Assembly: GCF_009765995.1 (NCBI RefSeq) | Contig: NZ_LMUI01000008.1 | Location: 31,232 to 69,227 of the forward strand | Direction of reading: 5' to 3' | DNA: 37,996 nucleotides | DNA from: Methylocapsa sp. S129 | GTDB lineage: Bacteria > Pseudomonadota > Alphaproteobacteria > Rhizobiales > Beijerinckiaceae | In this document: in pieces, positions 1 through 8,420 of the stretch | Layout: each line of letters starts with the position of its first letter | How positions within the stretch are numbered: position 1 is the first letter of the stretch | Translations under genes and position numbers: made by a program | Notes under the pieces: model-generated | Seen by the model: the letters and a program-made list of their open reading frames with translations, nothing else | Database searches by the model: none | What the model was told of the DNA's origin: nothing

Positions 1-506
1 TCGCAGCCGGCGATCGCGCCGCTTTTGCAACGCTCTATAGGCAGACCTCGGCGAAACTCTATGGGGTGGTCGCCCGTATCCTACCTCGTAGCGATTTGGC
101 CGGGGAGGTTCTTCAGGAGGCCTATGTGCGCATCTGGCAAAAGGCGGGAGACTTCGATTCTGCGAAGGGCTCGCCCATGGCCTGGATGGCGACGATCGCC
201 CGCAATCGCGCGCTTGATGAAGTGCGCCGCGCCAAGCCGCTGGCGCTTGAGGATATGCCGGAGAGTTTTGAACCGGCGGCCGAAGAAGTCGATCCGCTTG
301 GTTCGCGCGATCGCAGCGAGCGACTGGCGGCTCTGATGCGCTGCCTGTCGCAACTCGACGCTGAAAAGCGCCAGATTGTTTTGCTTGCCTATTATCGGGG
401 AGCGAGTCGCGAGGCTCTTTCCAAACGTTTTGAGCGTCCGGTCCCTACGATCAAAACCTGGCTGCATCGCAGCCTTGCGCAGCTCAAGGACTGCCTGTCA
501 TCATGA
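1..506 (+). CDS. ECF-family RNA polymerase sigma factor (5' end outside window)
   Basis: This is an extracytoplasmic-function sigma factor that would direct RNA polymerase to a small stress regulon. The open frame enters from the window edge, and the codons from base 3 already read as sigma region 2 (GDRAAFATLYRQTSAKLYG). The true start therefore lies upstream, and the internal GTG at 66 is not the start. Region 2.2 to 2.4 follows (DLAGEVLQEAYVRIWQKAG). Region 4, with its helix-turn-helix, lies near the C-terminus (ALSKRFERPVPTIKTWLHRS). The stop codon overlaps the ATG of the anti-sigma gene in ATGA, which implies translational coupling. Region 4 with an RskA-type partner suggests the SigK-like ECF group. 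The inducing signal cannot be read from the sequence. Confidence 0.92.
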   Translation, partial: AAGDRAAFATLYRQTSAKLYGVVARILPRSDLAGEVLQEAYVRIWQKAGDFDSAKGSPMAWMATIARNRALDEVRRAKPLALEDMPESFEPAAEEVDPLGSRDRSERLAALMRCLSQLDAEKRQIVLLAYYRGASREALSKRFERPVPTIKTWLHRSLAQLKDCLSS

Positions 507-1219
507 GCCTCAACCCGGACGACGACTTCAACGCGGCGGAATTCGCTCTTGGCACGCTGGATGGCGGCGAGCGTGCGAGCCTTGCCGCCCGTCGCCTGCG
601 CGAACCCGAGCTGGACGCCGCGATCGTTGCGTGGGAGATGCGCCTCGCGCCCTTGTCGGAGAGCATTCCGGCCCTGGCGCCGCCGCGCGATTTTCTTGGC
701 GATATCGAGGCGCGCATCCAGGCAAGCGCTCAAAACGCTGGGCAGTCTGGCAATGTGGTTGATCTCACACGCCGCCTGCGCCGATGGCGCTTCAACGCCA
801 TCGCCGCCTCAGCGATCGCGGCGGCGCTGGCGATCGGTATCGGCCTGCGCGAGTCCACGCGCGTCTCCACGCCCCACGAATTCGTCGCCGTTTTGCAGAA
901 GAGCGCGGATTCGCCGGCCTTCATCATCACGGTCAATCTCGACTCGCGCGACCTAACGGTGCGTCCGGTCGCGGCGCCGCCGCAGCCGGACAAGGCTTAC
1001 GAATTATGGATCATTAACGACAAGCTCGGCGCGCCGCGTTCTCTCGGCGTCATCGATAATGCGAACCTCACCGCCAATCCAAGCCTCAATCGGTTTGACC
1101 GCGCCATCGTAGAGAATGCAACTTATGCCGTTACGATCGAGCCCCCCGGCGGTTCGCCCACCGGCGCGCCTTCGGGCGCGCCCGTGTTTGTCGGCAAACT
1201 CTTCCCCACGGGACCGTGA
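503..1219 (+). CDS. RskA-type membrane anti-sigma factor
   Basis: This 238-residue protein has an N-terminal cytoplasmic anti-sigma region (about 1-90), one membrane segment (about 97-114, rich in Ala and Ile) and a periplasmic RskA domain (about 125-238). The RskA domain carries the family-type stretch KAYELWIINDKLGAPRSLG and a C-terminal EPPGGSPTGAP segment. No HxxxCxxC zinc motif is present, so it is not a ZAS-type anti-sigma factor. It would hold the upstream sigma factor at the membrane until released, as known for SigK/RskA; that role is inferred from family and adjacency. Both ends overlap neighbours by 4 bp: ATGA with the sigma gene and GTGA with the GTPase gene. All three products are thus probably made at linked rates. 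Confidence 0.9.
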   Translation: MSLNPDDDFNAAEFALGTLDGGERASLAARRLREPELDAAIVAWEMRLAPLSESIPALAPPRDFLGDIEARIQASAQNAGQSGNVVDLTRRLRRWRFNAIAASAIAAALAIGIGLRESTRVSTPHEFVAVLQKSADSPAFIITVNLDSRDLTVRPVAAPPQPDKAYELWIINDKLGAPRSLGVIDNANLTANPSLNRFDRAIVENATYAVTIEPPGGSPTGAPSGAPVFVGKLFPTGP

Positions 1220-2340
1220 CGTCGGCGGCGCCGATACCCGTCAGCGTCGTCACGGGTTTTCTGGGGGCGGGCAAGACGAGTCTTCTGAACAGGCTCCTGC
1301 GCGAACCGGAGCTTGCCGACACGCTCGTCATCATCAACGAATGGGGCGAAATCGGCCTCGATCATTTGCTGATCGAGAGGGTCGACGGAGATGTCATCCT
1401 TCTGTCCTCGGGCTGCCTTTGCTGTTCGCTGCGCGGCGATCTTGTGGATGCCTTGCATGATCTTGCGGCGCGCCGCGATGCAGGGCGGATCGCGCCGTTC
1501 AATCGGATCGTCATCGAAACGAGCGGCATCGCCGATCCGGCGCCCGTTCTTCGCGCCATCATGGCCGACCCGGAACTCGCGTTGCGTTATCGCCTCGCCG
1601 GCGTCGTCACCTTGGTCGACGCCGTCAACGGCGCCGCGACCTTGCAAAACATCGGCGAATCCATGCGCCAGGTCGCGCTTGCCGATCGGCTCGCGGTCAC
1701 AAAGAGCGATCTTCTGGCCGCGGCGGATCGACCCGACAGGCTCAAAGCCCTGACCAAAAGCCTGCGCGCACTCAATCCGGTCGCGCCGATTCTGGATATT
1801 GCGGCGGGCGAATTCCGCGCCGCTGATTTGATCGCGCTCGACCCTTTCGAGGGCGTGAGCGATCTCGCATCAGGTCGCGAGCAGCCTCCCGTCGATCCCC
1901 ATGCGACTGCGCAAAGCGCGGATACGTTCGGCGTTAACGCGCCGGGGGCCGGGCGTCATAGCCCGTCGATCGGCGCCTACAGCCTGCGGCTGCCCGATCC
2001 GATCGGCGCTGCGGCCTTCGCTTTGTTCCTCGATCTGCTTTGCGCGACGCTCGGTCCCCGGCTATTGCGCGTCAAAGGATTGGTCGCTCTAGCCGAGCAT
2101 CCCGCTGAGCCGCTGGTCATCCATGGAGTCCAGCACATCTTTCATCCGCCGCGTCGCCTGAAAGGTTGGCCTGACGAAGATCGCGCGACCAGGATCGTCG
2201 TGGTCGTCGATGGTCTCGAGCGCTCAACCGTCGACAAGCTCTGGGCCGCTCTGAGCGGCGCACCGCGGATCGACGCGCCGGATATGGCGGCGCTCGCCAA
2301 TAGTCCGCTGACGCCGCCGCGCGGCGGGCTTCTGGCCTGA
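1216..2340 (+). CDS. COG0523 (CobW/P47K) G3E-family GTPase, putative metallochaperone
   Basis: This 374-residue GTP-binding protein starts at a GTG that overlaps the anti-sigma stop. The Walker A motif GFLGAGKT is at residues 14-21. The family metal-binding motif CLCC is at 67-70, in the expected position after NEWGEIGLDH. A TKSD guanine-specificity motif and a C-terminal CobW_C domain (about 250-340) follow. COG0523 proteins insert or chaperone Zn, Co or Fe ions into client enzymes. Which metal is used here cannot be told: the linker between domains has only scattered histidines and no His-rich loop. Placement as the third gene of a sigma/anti-sigma cassette suggests that it is either a target of the stress response or part of its sensing. 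Confidence 0.9.
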   Translation: MTSAAPIPVSVVTGFLGAGKTSLLNRLLREPELADTLVIINEWGEIGLDHLLIERVDGDVILLSSGCLCCSLRGDLVDALHDLAARRDAGRIAPFNRIVIETSGIADPAPVLRAIMADPELALRYRLAGVVTLVDAVNGAATLQNIGESMRQVALADRLAVTKSDLLAAADRPDRLKALTKSLRALNPVAPILDIAAGEFRAADLIALDPFEGVSDLASGREQPPVDPHATAQSADTFGVNAPGAGRHSPSIGAYSLRLPDPIGAAAFALFLDLLCATLGPRLLRVKGLVALAEHPAEPLVIHGVQHIFHPPRRLKGWPDEDRATRIVVVVDGLERSTVDKLWAALSGAPRIDAPDMAALANSPLTPPRGGLLA

Positions 2341-2446
2341 CCCGTTCTTGCCAAGCGGCCTTTTTCTCGCCCGCTCTTGTCATTTGAGAGAATAAGTTCA
2401 TCTATTCGAGCCAAGAATCGATGATCGGAAACGGGGGCGGATACCA

Positions 2447-4252
2447 TTGTTCGACCGGATCAAAAGCGAAATCGCCTATTTGAGCGGCCTCAGACGCGCC
2501 CTTGCCCGCACTACGCCGGTCGGCAAGAACCCGACCCGAACCTATTGCGACCTTGCTGATGAATTGGCGATCCAATACGGCGACCAGACTGCGCTCCTCA
2601 GCGATCGCGAGACTTTCTCCTATCGCGAATGGAACGGGCGCGCCAACCGTTACGCGCGCTGGGCGCGGTCCCAGGGCCTTGGCAAAGGTGATGTCGTCGG
2701 CCTACTCATGCCCAACCGGCCAGAATATCTGGCGATCTGGCTCGGCCTCGCCCGCGCCGGCCTCATAACGGCGCTCATCAACACCAACGTATCGGGCGCC
2801 TCGCTCGCGCACAGCGTCAATGTCGCGGCCGCCAAAGCACTGATCGTCGACGCCTCCCTGGCGCCGCAACTCGCCACTGCGCGGGACCAGCTCAACCAGC
2901 CGCTGCTTATCCTGGCGCATGGCGCGCCGCCGCCCGGAATGGCCGAGCCGCGGATCGATGAGATCATCGAGACTTTTTCCGATGCGCCGCTGACGCCTGG
3001 CGAGCGCGTCGCGCTGACCATCGATGACGGCGCCCTCTATGTCTACACGTCCGGCACGACCGGCATGCCAAAGGCGGCCAGGATCACCCATTCCCGGCTG
3101 CAGCGGATGATCTATGGCTTTTCCGCTGTGATGAACGCGCAAGCCTCGGACCGCATGTATCAGTCCCTACCGATGTATCATTCGACCGGCGGCGTGCTGG
3201 CGACCGGCGCCGTATTGTCGGTCGGCGGCTCCTGTTTCATTCGCGAACGCTTTTCGGCGAGCGATTTCTGGGCCGATATCGTTCGTCATCAATGCACGAT
3301 GTTCGTCTATGTCGGCGAATTGTGTCGCTATCTGCTCAATGCTCCTCCGACGCCGAACGACAAGGCTCACCGCATCAGGCTTTGTTTTGGCAATGGCCTT
3401 CGGCCCGATATTTTCACCCCGTTCCGCGACCGTTTCGGCATCAAGCAGATTCTGGAATTTTACGCGGCGTCGGAAGGCAATGTCGCGTTGTTCAATCTTG
3501 ATTCGCATCCTGGCGCTGTCGGACGCATTCCGGTCTGGGCCAAGAAAAGCTTTCCGTTCAAAATCGTCGCCTATGATGTCGAGCAGAACATCGACCAGCG
3601 CAATGCGGAAGGGCGTTGCATCGAATGCGCGCCCAACGAAGTTGGCGAGGCGATCGGCGAAATATTGGACGATCCGAACAAGCCCGCCAGCCGATTCGAC
3701 GGTTATGCGGACGCCGCGGCGACGAAAGCCAAAATCCTGCGCGATGTGTTTCGCGAAGGCGATTCCTGGTTTCGCACGGGGGATCTCTTGCGCCGTGACG
3801 CGGCCGGCTATTTTTACTTCGTCGATCGCATCGGCGACACGTTTCGCTGGAAAGGCGAAAATGTGTCGACGACAGAAGTCAGCGAAGCGATCGCGACATT
3901 TCCCGGGGTGCGGGAAGCCAATGTTTATGGCGTCTCCGTCCCTGGTTATGAAGGGCGCGCGGGGATGGCCGCAATGGTCGTCGACGACGCCGATCATTTC
4001 GATCTGTCGGGCCTGCGCGCCCATATAGCGGCGCATCTGCCGACCTATGCGCGCCCGGTGTTTTTGCGGTTCCGGCGCGATCTGGACACAACTGGAACGT
4101 TCAAGCAGAAGAAGACGGAGCTTGTGGCGGAGGGATTCGAACTTCCGCCGGGCGCCGATCCCGTCTATTTCGACGATCGGACGATCGGCGCTTACCGACC
4201 GATCGCCGCGGATTTCACTTCCGCCTTGCGCGCGGGATCGGTCAAGCTGTGA
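2447..4252 (+). CDS. long-chain acyl-CoA synthetase, FATP/FadD6 type
   Basis: This 601-residue adenylate-forming enzyme would convert fatty acid, ATP and CoA to acyl-CoA, AMP and PPi. The AMP-binding signature YTSGTTGMPKAARITH lies near residue 200, FYAASEGN near 340, and the FATP/very-long-chain signature (GDTFRWKGENVSTTEV) at about 461-477. That last motif separates it from ordinary FadD. No ATG or GTG is available at the natural N-terminus, so the best start is a TTG at 2447 preceded by a purine-rich GGGGGCGG. The 106 bp before it shows no other gene. The CelD-like gene follows 30 bp later and may be cotranscribed. Confidence 0.92.
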   Translation: MFDRIKSEIAYLSGLRRALARTTPVGKNPTRTYCDLADELAIQYGDQTALLSDRETFSYREWNGRANRYARWARSQGLGKGDVVGLLMPNRPEYLAIWLGLARAGLITALINTNVSGASLAHSVNVAAAKALIVDASLAPQLATARDQLNQPLLILAHGAPPPGMAEPRIDEIIETFSDAPLTPGERVALTIDDGALYVYTSGTTGMPKAARITHSRLQRMIYGFSAVMNAQASDRMYQSLPMYHSTGGVLATGAVLSVGGSCFIRERFSASDFWADIVRHQCTMFVYVGELCRYLLNAPPTPNDKAHRIRLCFGNGLRPDIFTPFRDRFGIKQILEFYAASEGNVALFNLDSHPGAVGRIPVWAKKSFPFKIVAYDVEQNIDQRNAEGRCIECAPNEVGEAIGEILDDPNKPASRFDGYADAAATKAKILRDVFREGDSWFRTGDLLRRDAAGYFYFVDRIGDTFRWKGENVSTTEVSEAIATFPGVREANVYGVSVPGYEGRAGMAAMVVDDADHFDLSGLRAHIAAHLPTYARPVFLRFRRDLDTTGTFKQKKTELVAEGFELPPGADPVYFDDRTIGAYRPIAADFTSALRAGSVKL

Positions 4253-4282
4253 AGACGGCGCGCTCGATCGGACTGGAGTTCG

Positions 4283-5419
4283 ATGTCCGGCGCTTGCGTT
4301 GAAGTCGTGGGGCTGGAGGGCGCCGCCGCCTCTGAGAACGCTTGGCGTGATCTGAGCGTCCGCGCGATCGAGGCCAATGTCTTTGCCGAACCGGCTTTCG
4401 TTCTCAATGCTTTGCGTCATTTCGCGCGAACGGATCGCCTGCGTCTCTTGTTTGTCTGGGGAGACGAATCCAGAGAGCGATTAATCGGTGCGATTGTTCT
4501 GGAGTTTCCGCGAATCTCGGTCGGATTTGGCGTGGCCCGGGCATGGCAGAGCAATCAGGCCGGGCTCGCGGCCCTGATGCTGGATCGCGAGGCGACCGAG
4601 CAGGCGCTGGGCGCCATCATGGATTGGCTTGCGCGAGAGCGGCCGAAAATTGTCGGCCTGCTCCTGCCGACACTCGACGTCGCGGGGCCGACCGTTCTGG
4701 CGGTTCGAGCTCTTTGTTCACGCCGGAGCGCGCAATTCCACCTGTTCGGGCAACGCGGACGCGCCTCCCTGGCCGCCGCGGCCAAACTTGCGCGCGGCTT
4801 TGAAGGGGCCTTGCCCAAGAAGCGGTTGAAGGAATGGAGCCGGCAAATGCGCCGTCTCAAGGAGCGTGGCGAAGTTGCATTTCGCGTCGCCAGCGACGGA
4901 GCGGCGGTCGAAAAATTCCTCGCGCTTGAAGCGAAGGGATGGAAGGGTGCGCAGCATACCGCGCTTGGCGCCGACGTTGGTCTTGCCGCTTTCACGCGAT
5001 CGACGCTTGCGAGCCTGGCTGGGGAGGGCAAACTCGCCATTCAACTGCTTGAACTTGACGGCGTGGCCATCGCGATAGGCGTGATGTTGCGCGCTGGCGA
5101 CCGCGCCTTTTACTGGAAGACGGCCTATGAGGAATCCTACGCGGAATATTCGCCCGGGCTGCAACTGACGCTTGAATTGTCGCGCGCGCAGCAGCGCGAC
5201 CCGGCGATCGCAACAACCGATTCCTGCGCGATCGAAGGCCATCCGATGATCGAAAGGCTGTGGACGGCAAGGCTCGCGCTTATCGATGGCATCGTCGCAT
5301 TGCGGCCCGGACCCGCGCGCGGCCTGAGGCTCTGGCTGGCTGGCGAGACGGCGAAACGCCGTCTCAGGGAGACCGCCAAGCGACTGATCAACCCGCTGCG
5401 AGGACGCAAGAGGTCATAG
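4283..5419 (+). CDS. CelD/FemAB-like GNAT acetyltransferase (Acetyltransf_6 type)
   Basis: This 378-residue protein has the layout of the CelD/BcsL family: a divergent N-terminal half and a C-terminal GNAT-fold domain (about 150-320) with ARGFEGALPKKRLKEW and AFYWKTAYEESYAEYSPG. The last stretch corresponds to the acyl-CoA/substrate region conserved in the family. No signal peptide or membrane segment is seen. Family members are associated with exopolysaccharide or cell-envelope acylation, but no polysaccharide synthase lies nearby, so the substrate is unknown. The start ATG has GGAG a few bases upstream. The gene ends 2 bp before the convergent Trm112-like gene. The highly basic C-terminus (about 345-378) could bind anionic lipid or nucleic acid, which is inference only. 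Confidence 0.75.
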   Translation: MSGACVEVVGLEGAAASENAWRDLSVRAIEANVFAEPAFVLNALRHFARTDRLRLLFVWGDESRERLIGAIVLEFPRISVGFGVARAWQSNQAGLAALMLDREATEQALGAIMDWLARERPKIVGLLLPTLDVAGPTVLAVRALCSRRSAQFHLFGQRGRASLAAAAKLARGFEGALPKKRLKEWSRQMRRLKERGEVAFRVASDGAAVEKFLALEAKGWKGAQHTALGADVGLAAFTRSTLASLAGEGKLAIQLLELDGVAIAIGVMLRAGDRAFYWKTAYEESYAEYSPGLQLTLELSRAQQRDPAIATTDSCAIEGHPMIERLWTARLALIDGIVALRPGPARGLRLWLAGETAKRRLRETAKRLINPLRGRKRS

Positions 5420-5421
5420 GA

Positions 5422-5646
5422 TCATTCTTCGAGCGCGCGCGCTTCTTCGGGCAACATGATCGGAATGCCGTCGCGGATGGGATAGGCGAGTTTTGCTGCG
5501 CGGGAAATCAACTCTTGCCTCTTCGAATCATATTCGAGCGTCGCGCGCGTCACCGGGCAGACCAGGATTTCGAGCAATCGCGGATCGATTCTGGTCGGCT
5601 CGGTCGGAGCCGGCGACCCTGGCGCGGCGATGTTCGCTTCATTCAT
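5422..5646 (-). CDS. Trm112-like small protein (YcaR family)
   Basis: This protein is about 74 residues from the ATG at 5646; longer in-frame starts exist up to 5718 but add sequence untypical of the family. The core reads [15 protein letters not shown], then [16 protein letters not shown], which is the bacterial Trm112p-like signature. Eukaryotic Trm112 activates methyltransferases, and bacterial homologues are mostly uncharacterised. Only one cysteine of the usual zinc-binding pair motif remains (CPVT instead of CPxC), as often seen in alphaproteobacterial members. It is convergent with the acetyltransferase gene and divergent from the DHFR-fold gene. Confidence 0.85.
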   Translation of the reverse strand: MNEANIAAPGSPAPTEPTRIDPRLLEILVCPVTRATLEYDSKRQELISRAAKLAYPIRDGIPIMLPEEARALEE

Positions 5647-5730
5647 GGCGGCGTCTCTCAGCTTCATGCAGCGTTTATGTCGCCATTGATATAGCATTTC
5701 CCTGGGTTGAATCGCCATTGCTGGAGCCCG

Positions 5731-6285
5731 ATGTCTTCACTCCAAATCCAGATCCATGGCTACGCCATCGTCTCCGATGACGATCGCATCGCCGATTCCG
5801 ACGGCGCGACGCCAAAATCCCTACGCAATGACGCCGACTGGGCCTATTTTCAGAGCGAACTCGATCGCGCGGATATTGTCGCGCTTGGCCGCCTGGGTCA
5901 TGAGGCTAACGCCAATATCAAGCGCCGTCGCCGGCTGATTCTCTCCAGCGCCGCGCGTGGATTGGAACAGCGTGACGACGCCTGGTGGTGGAATCCCGCC
6001 AAGACGCCGTGGCGAGACGTGACGGCGAAACTTCTGCCGAACGGCGGGCGCGTGGCCGTTCCCGGCGGGCAGGCTGTCTTCGACCTGTTTTTGACGATCG
6101 GCTATGACGCGTTCCATCTCTCGCGCGCGGGCGGCGTGCGGCTGGCGCGAGGCAGATCCCTATTCGCGGCTTGCGGCCGCGGGTTGAGCGCGGATTCGGT
6201 GCTGAGCGACGCGGGGTTGAACCCCGATGGCCCACAAATCATCGACGCGGCGGCCCATGTCACGCTCAATGTGTGGCGGAAATGA
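5731..6285 (+). CDS. DHFR/RibD-C-fold protein of unknown substrate
   Basis: This is a 184-residue protein. The N-terminus [20 protein letters not shown] matches the opening strand and loop of the dihydrofolate reductase/RibD C-terminal fold, where GxVSxDGxIA is typical. It continues with [13 protein letters not shown] and RRRRLILSS, the position of the NADPH-binding GRxT and xRxxxVLS motifs. [14 protein letters not shown] corresponds to the GG-containing nucleotide-binding turn. It is not a canonical FolA and sits away from any folate or riboflavin genes, so the reaction is unknown. The ATG at 5731 with GGAG just upstream is preferred to an upstream TTG at 5707. It is convergent with the small cysteine-rich protein gene. 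Confidence 0.72.
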   Translation: MSSLQIQIHGYAIVSDDDRIADSDGATPKSLRNDADWAYFQSELDRADIVALGRLGHEANANIKRRRRLILSSAARGLEQRDDAWWWNPAKTPWRDVTAKLLPNGGRVAVPGGQAVFDLFLTIGYDAFHLSRAGGVRLARGRSLFAACGRGLSADSVLSDAGLNPDGPQIIDAAAHVTLNVWRK

Positions 6286-6292
6286 CCTGCGT

Positions 6293-6583
6293 CTATTGCG
6301 CCTTCGCCTGCCGGCAGACGATCGGCGTCGGCTGACAAGCGATGCCGGGGGTCGAGCAGCGCGCGGCGCCTTTTTCGTCGCGCAGACAAATGGCGCAGCC
6401 GTCGCTCCATTCCCGGCAGAGCGGATTTTGCATGCCGAACCCTTGTAAAGTGACGGCCTCGTTCGAAATTGGCGGGGCACTAGCGGGTGGCGCGACCGCT
6501 TCGTCAGCGTCCGCTAGGGATAGCGAGGCCGCGAAGCCAAAGGCGGCAACGCCAAGCCTGACGAAGGTTCTCTTGCGTTTCAT
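6293..6583 (-). CDS. small cysteine-rich exported protein
   Basis: This 96-residue hypothetical protein starts at an ATG with GGGGGATC upstream. The N-terminus has a basic MKRKR followed by a hydrophobic stretch and a plausible cleavage after ADA, so export to the periplasm is likely. The mature part holds six cysteines (LC, GC, IC, RC, AC, VC contexts) within about 45 residues, which suggests three disulfides or a metal site. I do not recognise a named family. It lies 48 bp upstream of the serA stop codon on the same strand, that is, downstream of serA in transcription order, so read-through cotranscription is possible. Confidence 0.65.
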   Translation of the reverse strand: MKRKRTFVRLGVAAFGFAASLSLADADEAVAPPASAPPISNEAVTLQGFGMQNPLCREWSDGCAICLRDEKGAARCSTPGIACQPTPIVCRQAKAQ

Positions 6584-6631
6584 GCGCAATGATCCCCCAC
6601 GCCCAAGCCTTTGGCAACCTCTCTGGCCCGT

Positions 6632-8209
6632 TCAGAATTTCAACGCTTTCGCCTGCCTGACGCCCGCGATCTTTCCGACCTTCGCCAACACGCCCTCGGG
6701 TGCTGGGCCGTCGATGGCGACGAGCGCGATGGCTGAACCGCCCTCTTGATCGCGCCCTAGGGCGAAGGTCGCGATATTGACGCCCGCTTCGCCGAGCAGG
6801 CCGGCGAAACGGCCAATGAAGCCCGGCTTGTCGTCGTTGGTGACATAGATCATCGAGGGCGTGAATTCGGCGTCGACCTTGATTCCCTTGATCGAAAGGA
6901 TGCGCGGCTTGCCGTCGTGGAACACCGTGCCGCCCACCGAACGCTCCTGCGTGGCGGTCGTCACGGACAAAGTGATCAGGCTTTCATAATCGCCCTGCAC
7001 CGCGCGCGTCATTTCCTCAATCACAATGCCGCGCTGGGCCGCGACGGAGGGCGCGGAGACGACATTGATGTCGGCGAGCAAGGGGCGCAACAGACCGGCG
7101 ACCGCGGCGGAGGTCAGCGCCTTGATTTTCAGGCCCGCAACCGCTCCTTCATAGGTAATCGTGATTTTGGCGATCGGCGCGTCGGTTAATTGGCCGGCGA
7201 AGGAGCCGAGCTTCTCGGCCAGCGCGATGAAGGGTTTCAGCCGCGGCGCTTCTTCGGCCGTGATCGAGGGAAAGTTGACGGCGTTGGAGATGGCGCCGCG
7301 CATCAGATAGTCCGACATCTGCTCGGCGACCTGCAGCGCGACATTTTCCTGCGCCTCGTTGGTGGAAGCGCCCAGATGCGGCGTCGCCACGACGTTGGGA
7401 TGCCCAAACAACGGATTGGCGGTCGCCGGCTCCTCGATAAAAACATCGAAAGCGGCGCCCGCGACATGACCGCTGTCGAGCGCCGCGCGCAAAGCGACTT
7501 CGTCGACGAGGCCGCCGCGCGCGCAATTAATGATGCGCACGCCCTTCTTGGTCTTGGCGATGTTTTCGGCCGACAGAATATTCTTCGTCTGCGCGGTCAT
7601 CGGCGTGTGCAAAGTGATGGCGTCGGCGCGCGCCAGCAGATCGTCCAGTTCGACCTTCTCGACGCCGATCTGCTCGGCGCGTTCGACGCTCAGGAAAGGG
7701 TCGAACGCAATGACCCGCATCTTGAGGCCAATGCCGCGCTCGGCGACGATCGAGCCGATATTGCCGCAACCGACGATGCCGAGAACCTTGCCGGTGATCT
7801 CGACGCCCATGAATCGGTTCTTCTCCCATTTGCCGGCCTGGGTCGAGGCGTCGGCGGTGGGGATCTGACGCGCGAGCGCGAACATCAGCGCGATGGCGTG
7901 TTCGGCGGTGGTGATCGAATTGCCGAACGGCGTGTTCATGACAATGACGCCGCGTGCGGTCGCGGCGGGAATGTCGACATTGTCGACGCCGATGCCGGCG
8001 CGCCCGACCACCTTCAGCTTTTTGGCCTGCTCGAGAAGCTTGGCGGTGACTTTGGTCGCCGAGCGGATGGCGAGGCCATCGTAGTCGCCGATGATTTTCG
8101 CCAGTTCTTCCTTGTCGAGGCCGGGTTTGACGTCGACCTCGACGCCGCGCTCCTTGAAGATGGCGACGGCGGCGGGAGAAAGTTTGTCGGAGATGAGAAC
8201 GCGGGGCAT
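6632..8209 (-). CDS. serA: D-3-phosphoglycerate dehydrogenase
   Basis: This 525-residue enzyme oxidises 3-phosphoglycerate to 3-phosphohydroxypyruvate with NAD+, the first step of serine synthesis. The Rossmann motif is VLGIVGCGNIGS (about 144-155). Catalytic-type segments INCARGGLVDE, IEEPA and TPHLGASTNEAQ are intact. The C-terminal part holds the intervening (ASB) domain and an ACT domain (about 450-525), as in the long SerA class, where serine or another ligand can give allosteric control. Purine-rich GAGAGACC precedes the ATG. Together with upstream serC it forms a serine operon, although 211 bp with two hairpin repeats separates the two genes. No serB is present here. Confidence 0.97.
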   Translation of the reverse strand: MPRVLISDKLSPAAVAIFKERGVEVDVKPGLDKEELAKIIGDYDGLAIRSATKVTAKLLEQAKKLKVVGRAGIGVDNVDIPAATARGVIVMNTPFGNSITTAEHAIALMFALARQIPTADASTQAGKWEKNRFMGVEITGKVLGIVGCGNIGSIVAERGIGLKMRVIAFDPFLSVERAEQIGVEKVELDDLLARADAITLHTPMTAQTKNILSAENIAKTKKGVRIINCARGGLVDEVALRAALDSGHVAGAAFDVFIEEPATANPLFGHPNVVATPHLGASTNEAQENVALQVAEQMSDYLMRGAISNAVNFPSITAEEAPRLKPFIALAEKLGSFAGQLTDAPIAKITITYEGAVAGLKIKALTSAAVAGLLRPLLADINVVSAPSVAAQRGIVIEEMTRAVQGDYESLITLSVTTATQERSVGGTVFHDGKPRILSIKGIKVDAEFTPSMIYVTNDDKPGFIGRFAGLLGEAGVNIATFALGRDQEGGSAIALVAIDGPAPEGVLAKVGKIAGVRQAKALKF

Positions 8210-8226
8210 GGGGTCTCTCTTTCTCG

Positions 8227-8276
8227 TTCTCCCGCTTTGCGGGAGAAGGTGGCGCGAAGCGCCGGATGAGGGCGGC
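8227..8276 (+). repeat. two-hairpin REP-like repeat, copy 1
   Basis: The element begins with a perfect 9-bp stem (TTCTCCCGC, loop TTT, GCGGGAGAA; 8227-8247). A second hairpin follows, GGCGC-GAA-GCGCC (8251-8263), and then the tail GGATGAGGGCGGC. It lies in the serC-serA gap and is the inverted partner of the copy at 8362-8416. An adjacent hairpin CGGCGCC-GATA-GGCGCCG with five T (8273-8295) is terminator-like on the plus strand, although no plus-strand gene ends there. Confidence 0.8.
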
Positions 8277-8361
8277 GCCGATAGGCGCCGTTTTTGATGG
8301 ATTGCAGAGGATGCAGGCAGGGTGGGGGCGGCCCCCCTGAGAAAGTTCGAGAATGTTGGCT

Positions 8362-8416
8362 GCCGCCCTCATCCGTCATGCTTCGCATGACGCCTTCTCC
8401 CGCGAGCGGGAGAAGG
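8362..8416 (-). repeat. two-hairpin REP-like repeat, copy 2 (inverted)
   Basis: Read on the minus strand, this has the same plan as copy 1. It has a long CCTTCTCCCG/CGGGAGAAGG stem (8393-8416), a second hairpin GTCATGC-TTC-GCATGAC (8375-8391) and the shared tail ending in GGATGAGGGCGGC. The second stem differs in sequence from copy 1 but keeps pairing, which points to selection on structure. In serC-serA mRNA the paired copies could fold into stable hairpins that limit read-through or protect the serC message. Confidence 0.8.
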
Positions 8417-8420
8417 GGGG

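Noticed and set aside
3167-4420. Long minus-strand frame opposite the acyl-CoA synthetase
   Set aside because: Shadow frame; the plus-strand product is a clear FATP-type enzyme over the same bases.
7190-8269. Plus-strand frame opposite serA
   Set aside because: Asp/Arg/Gly-rich shadow product with no family resemblance; serA is unambiguous.
8273-8295. Terminator-like hairpin with five T on the plus strand
   Set aside because: No plus-strand gene precedes it; it is better explained as part of the neighbouring repeat.
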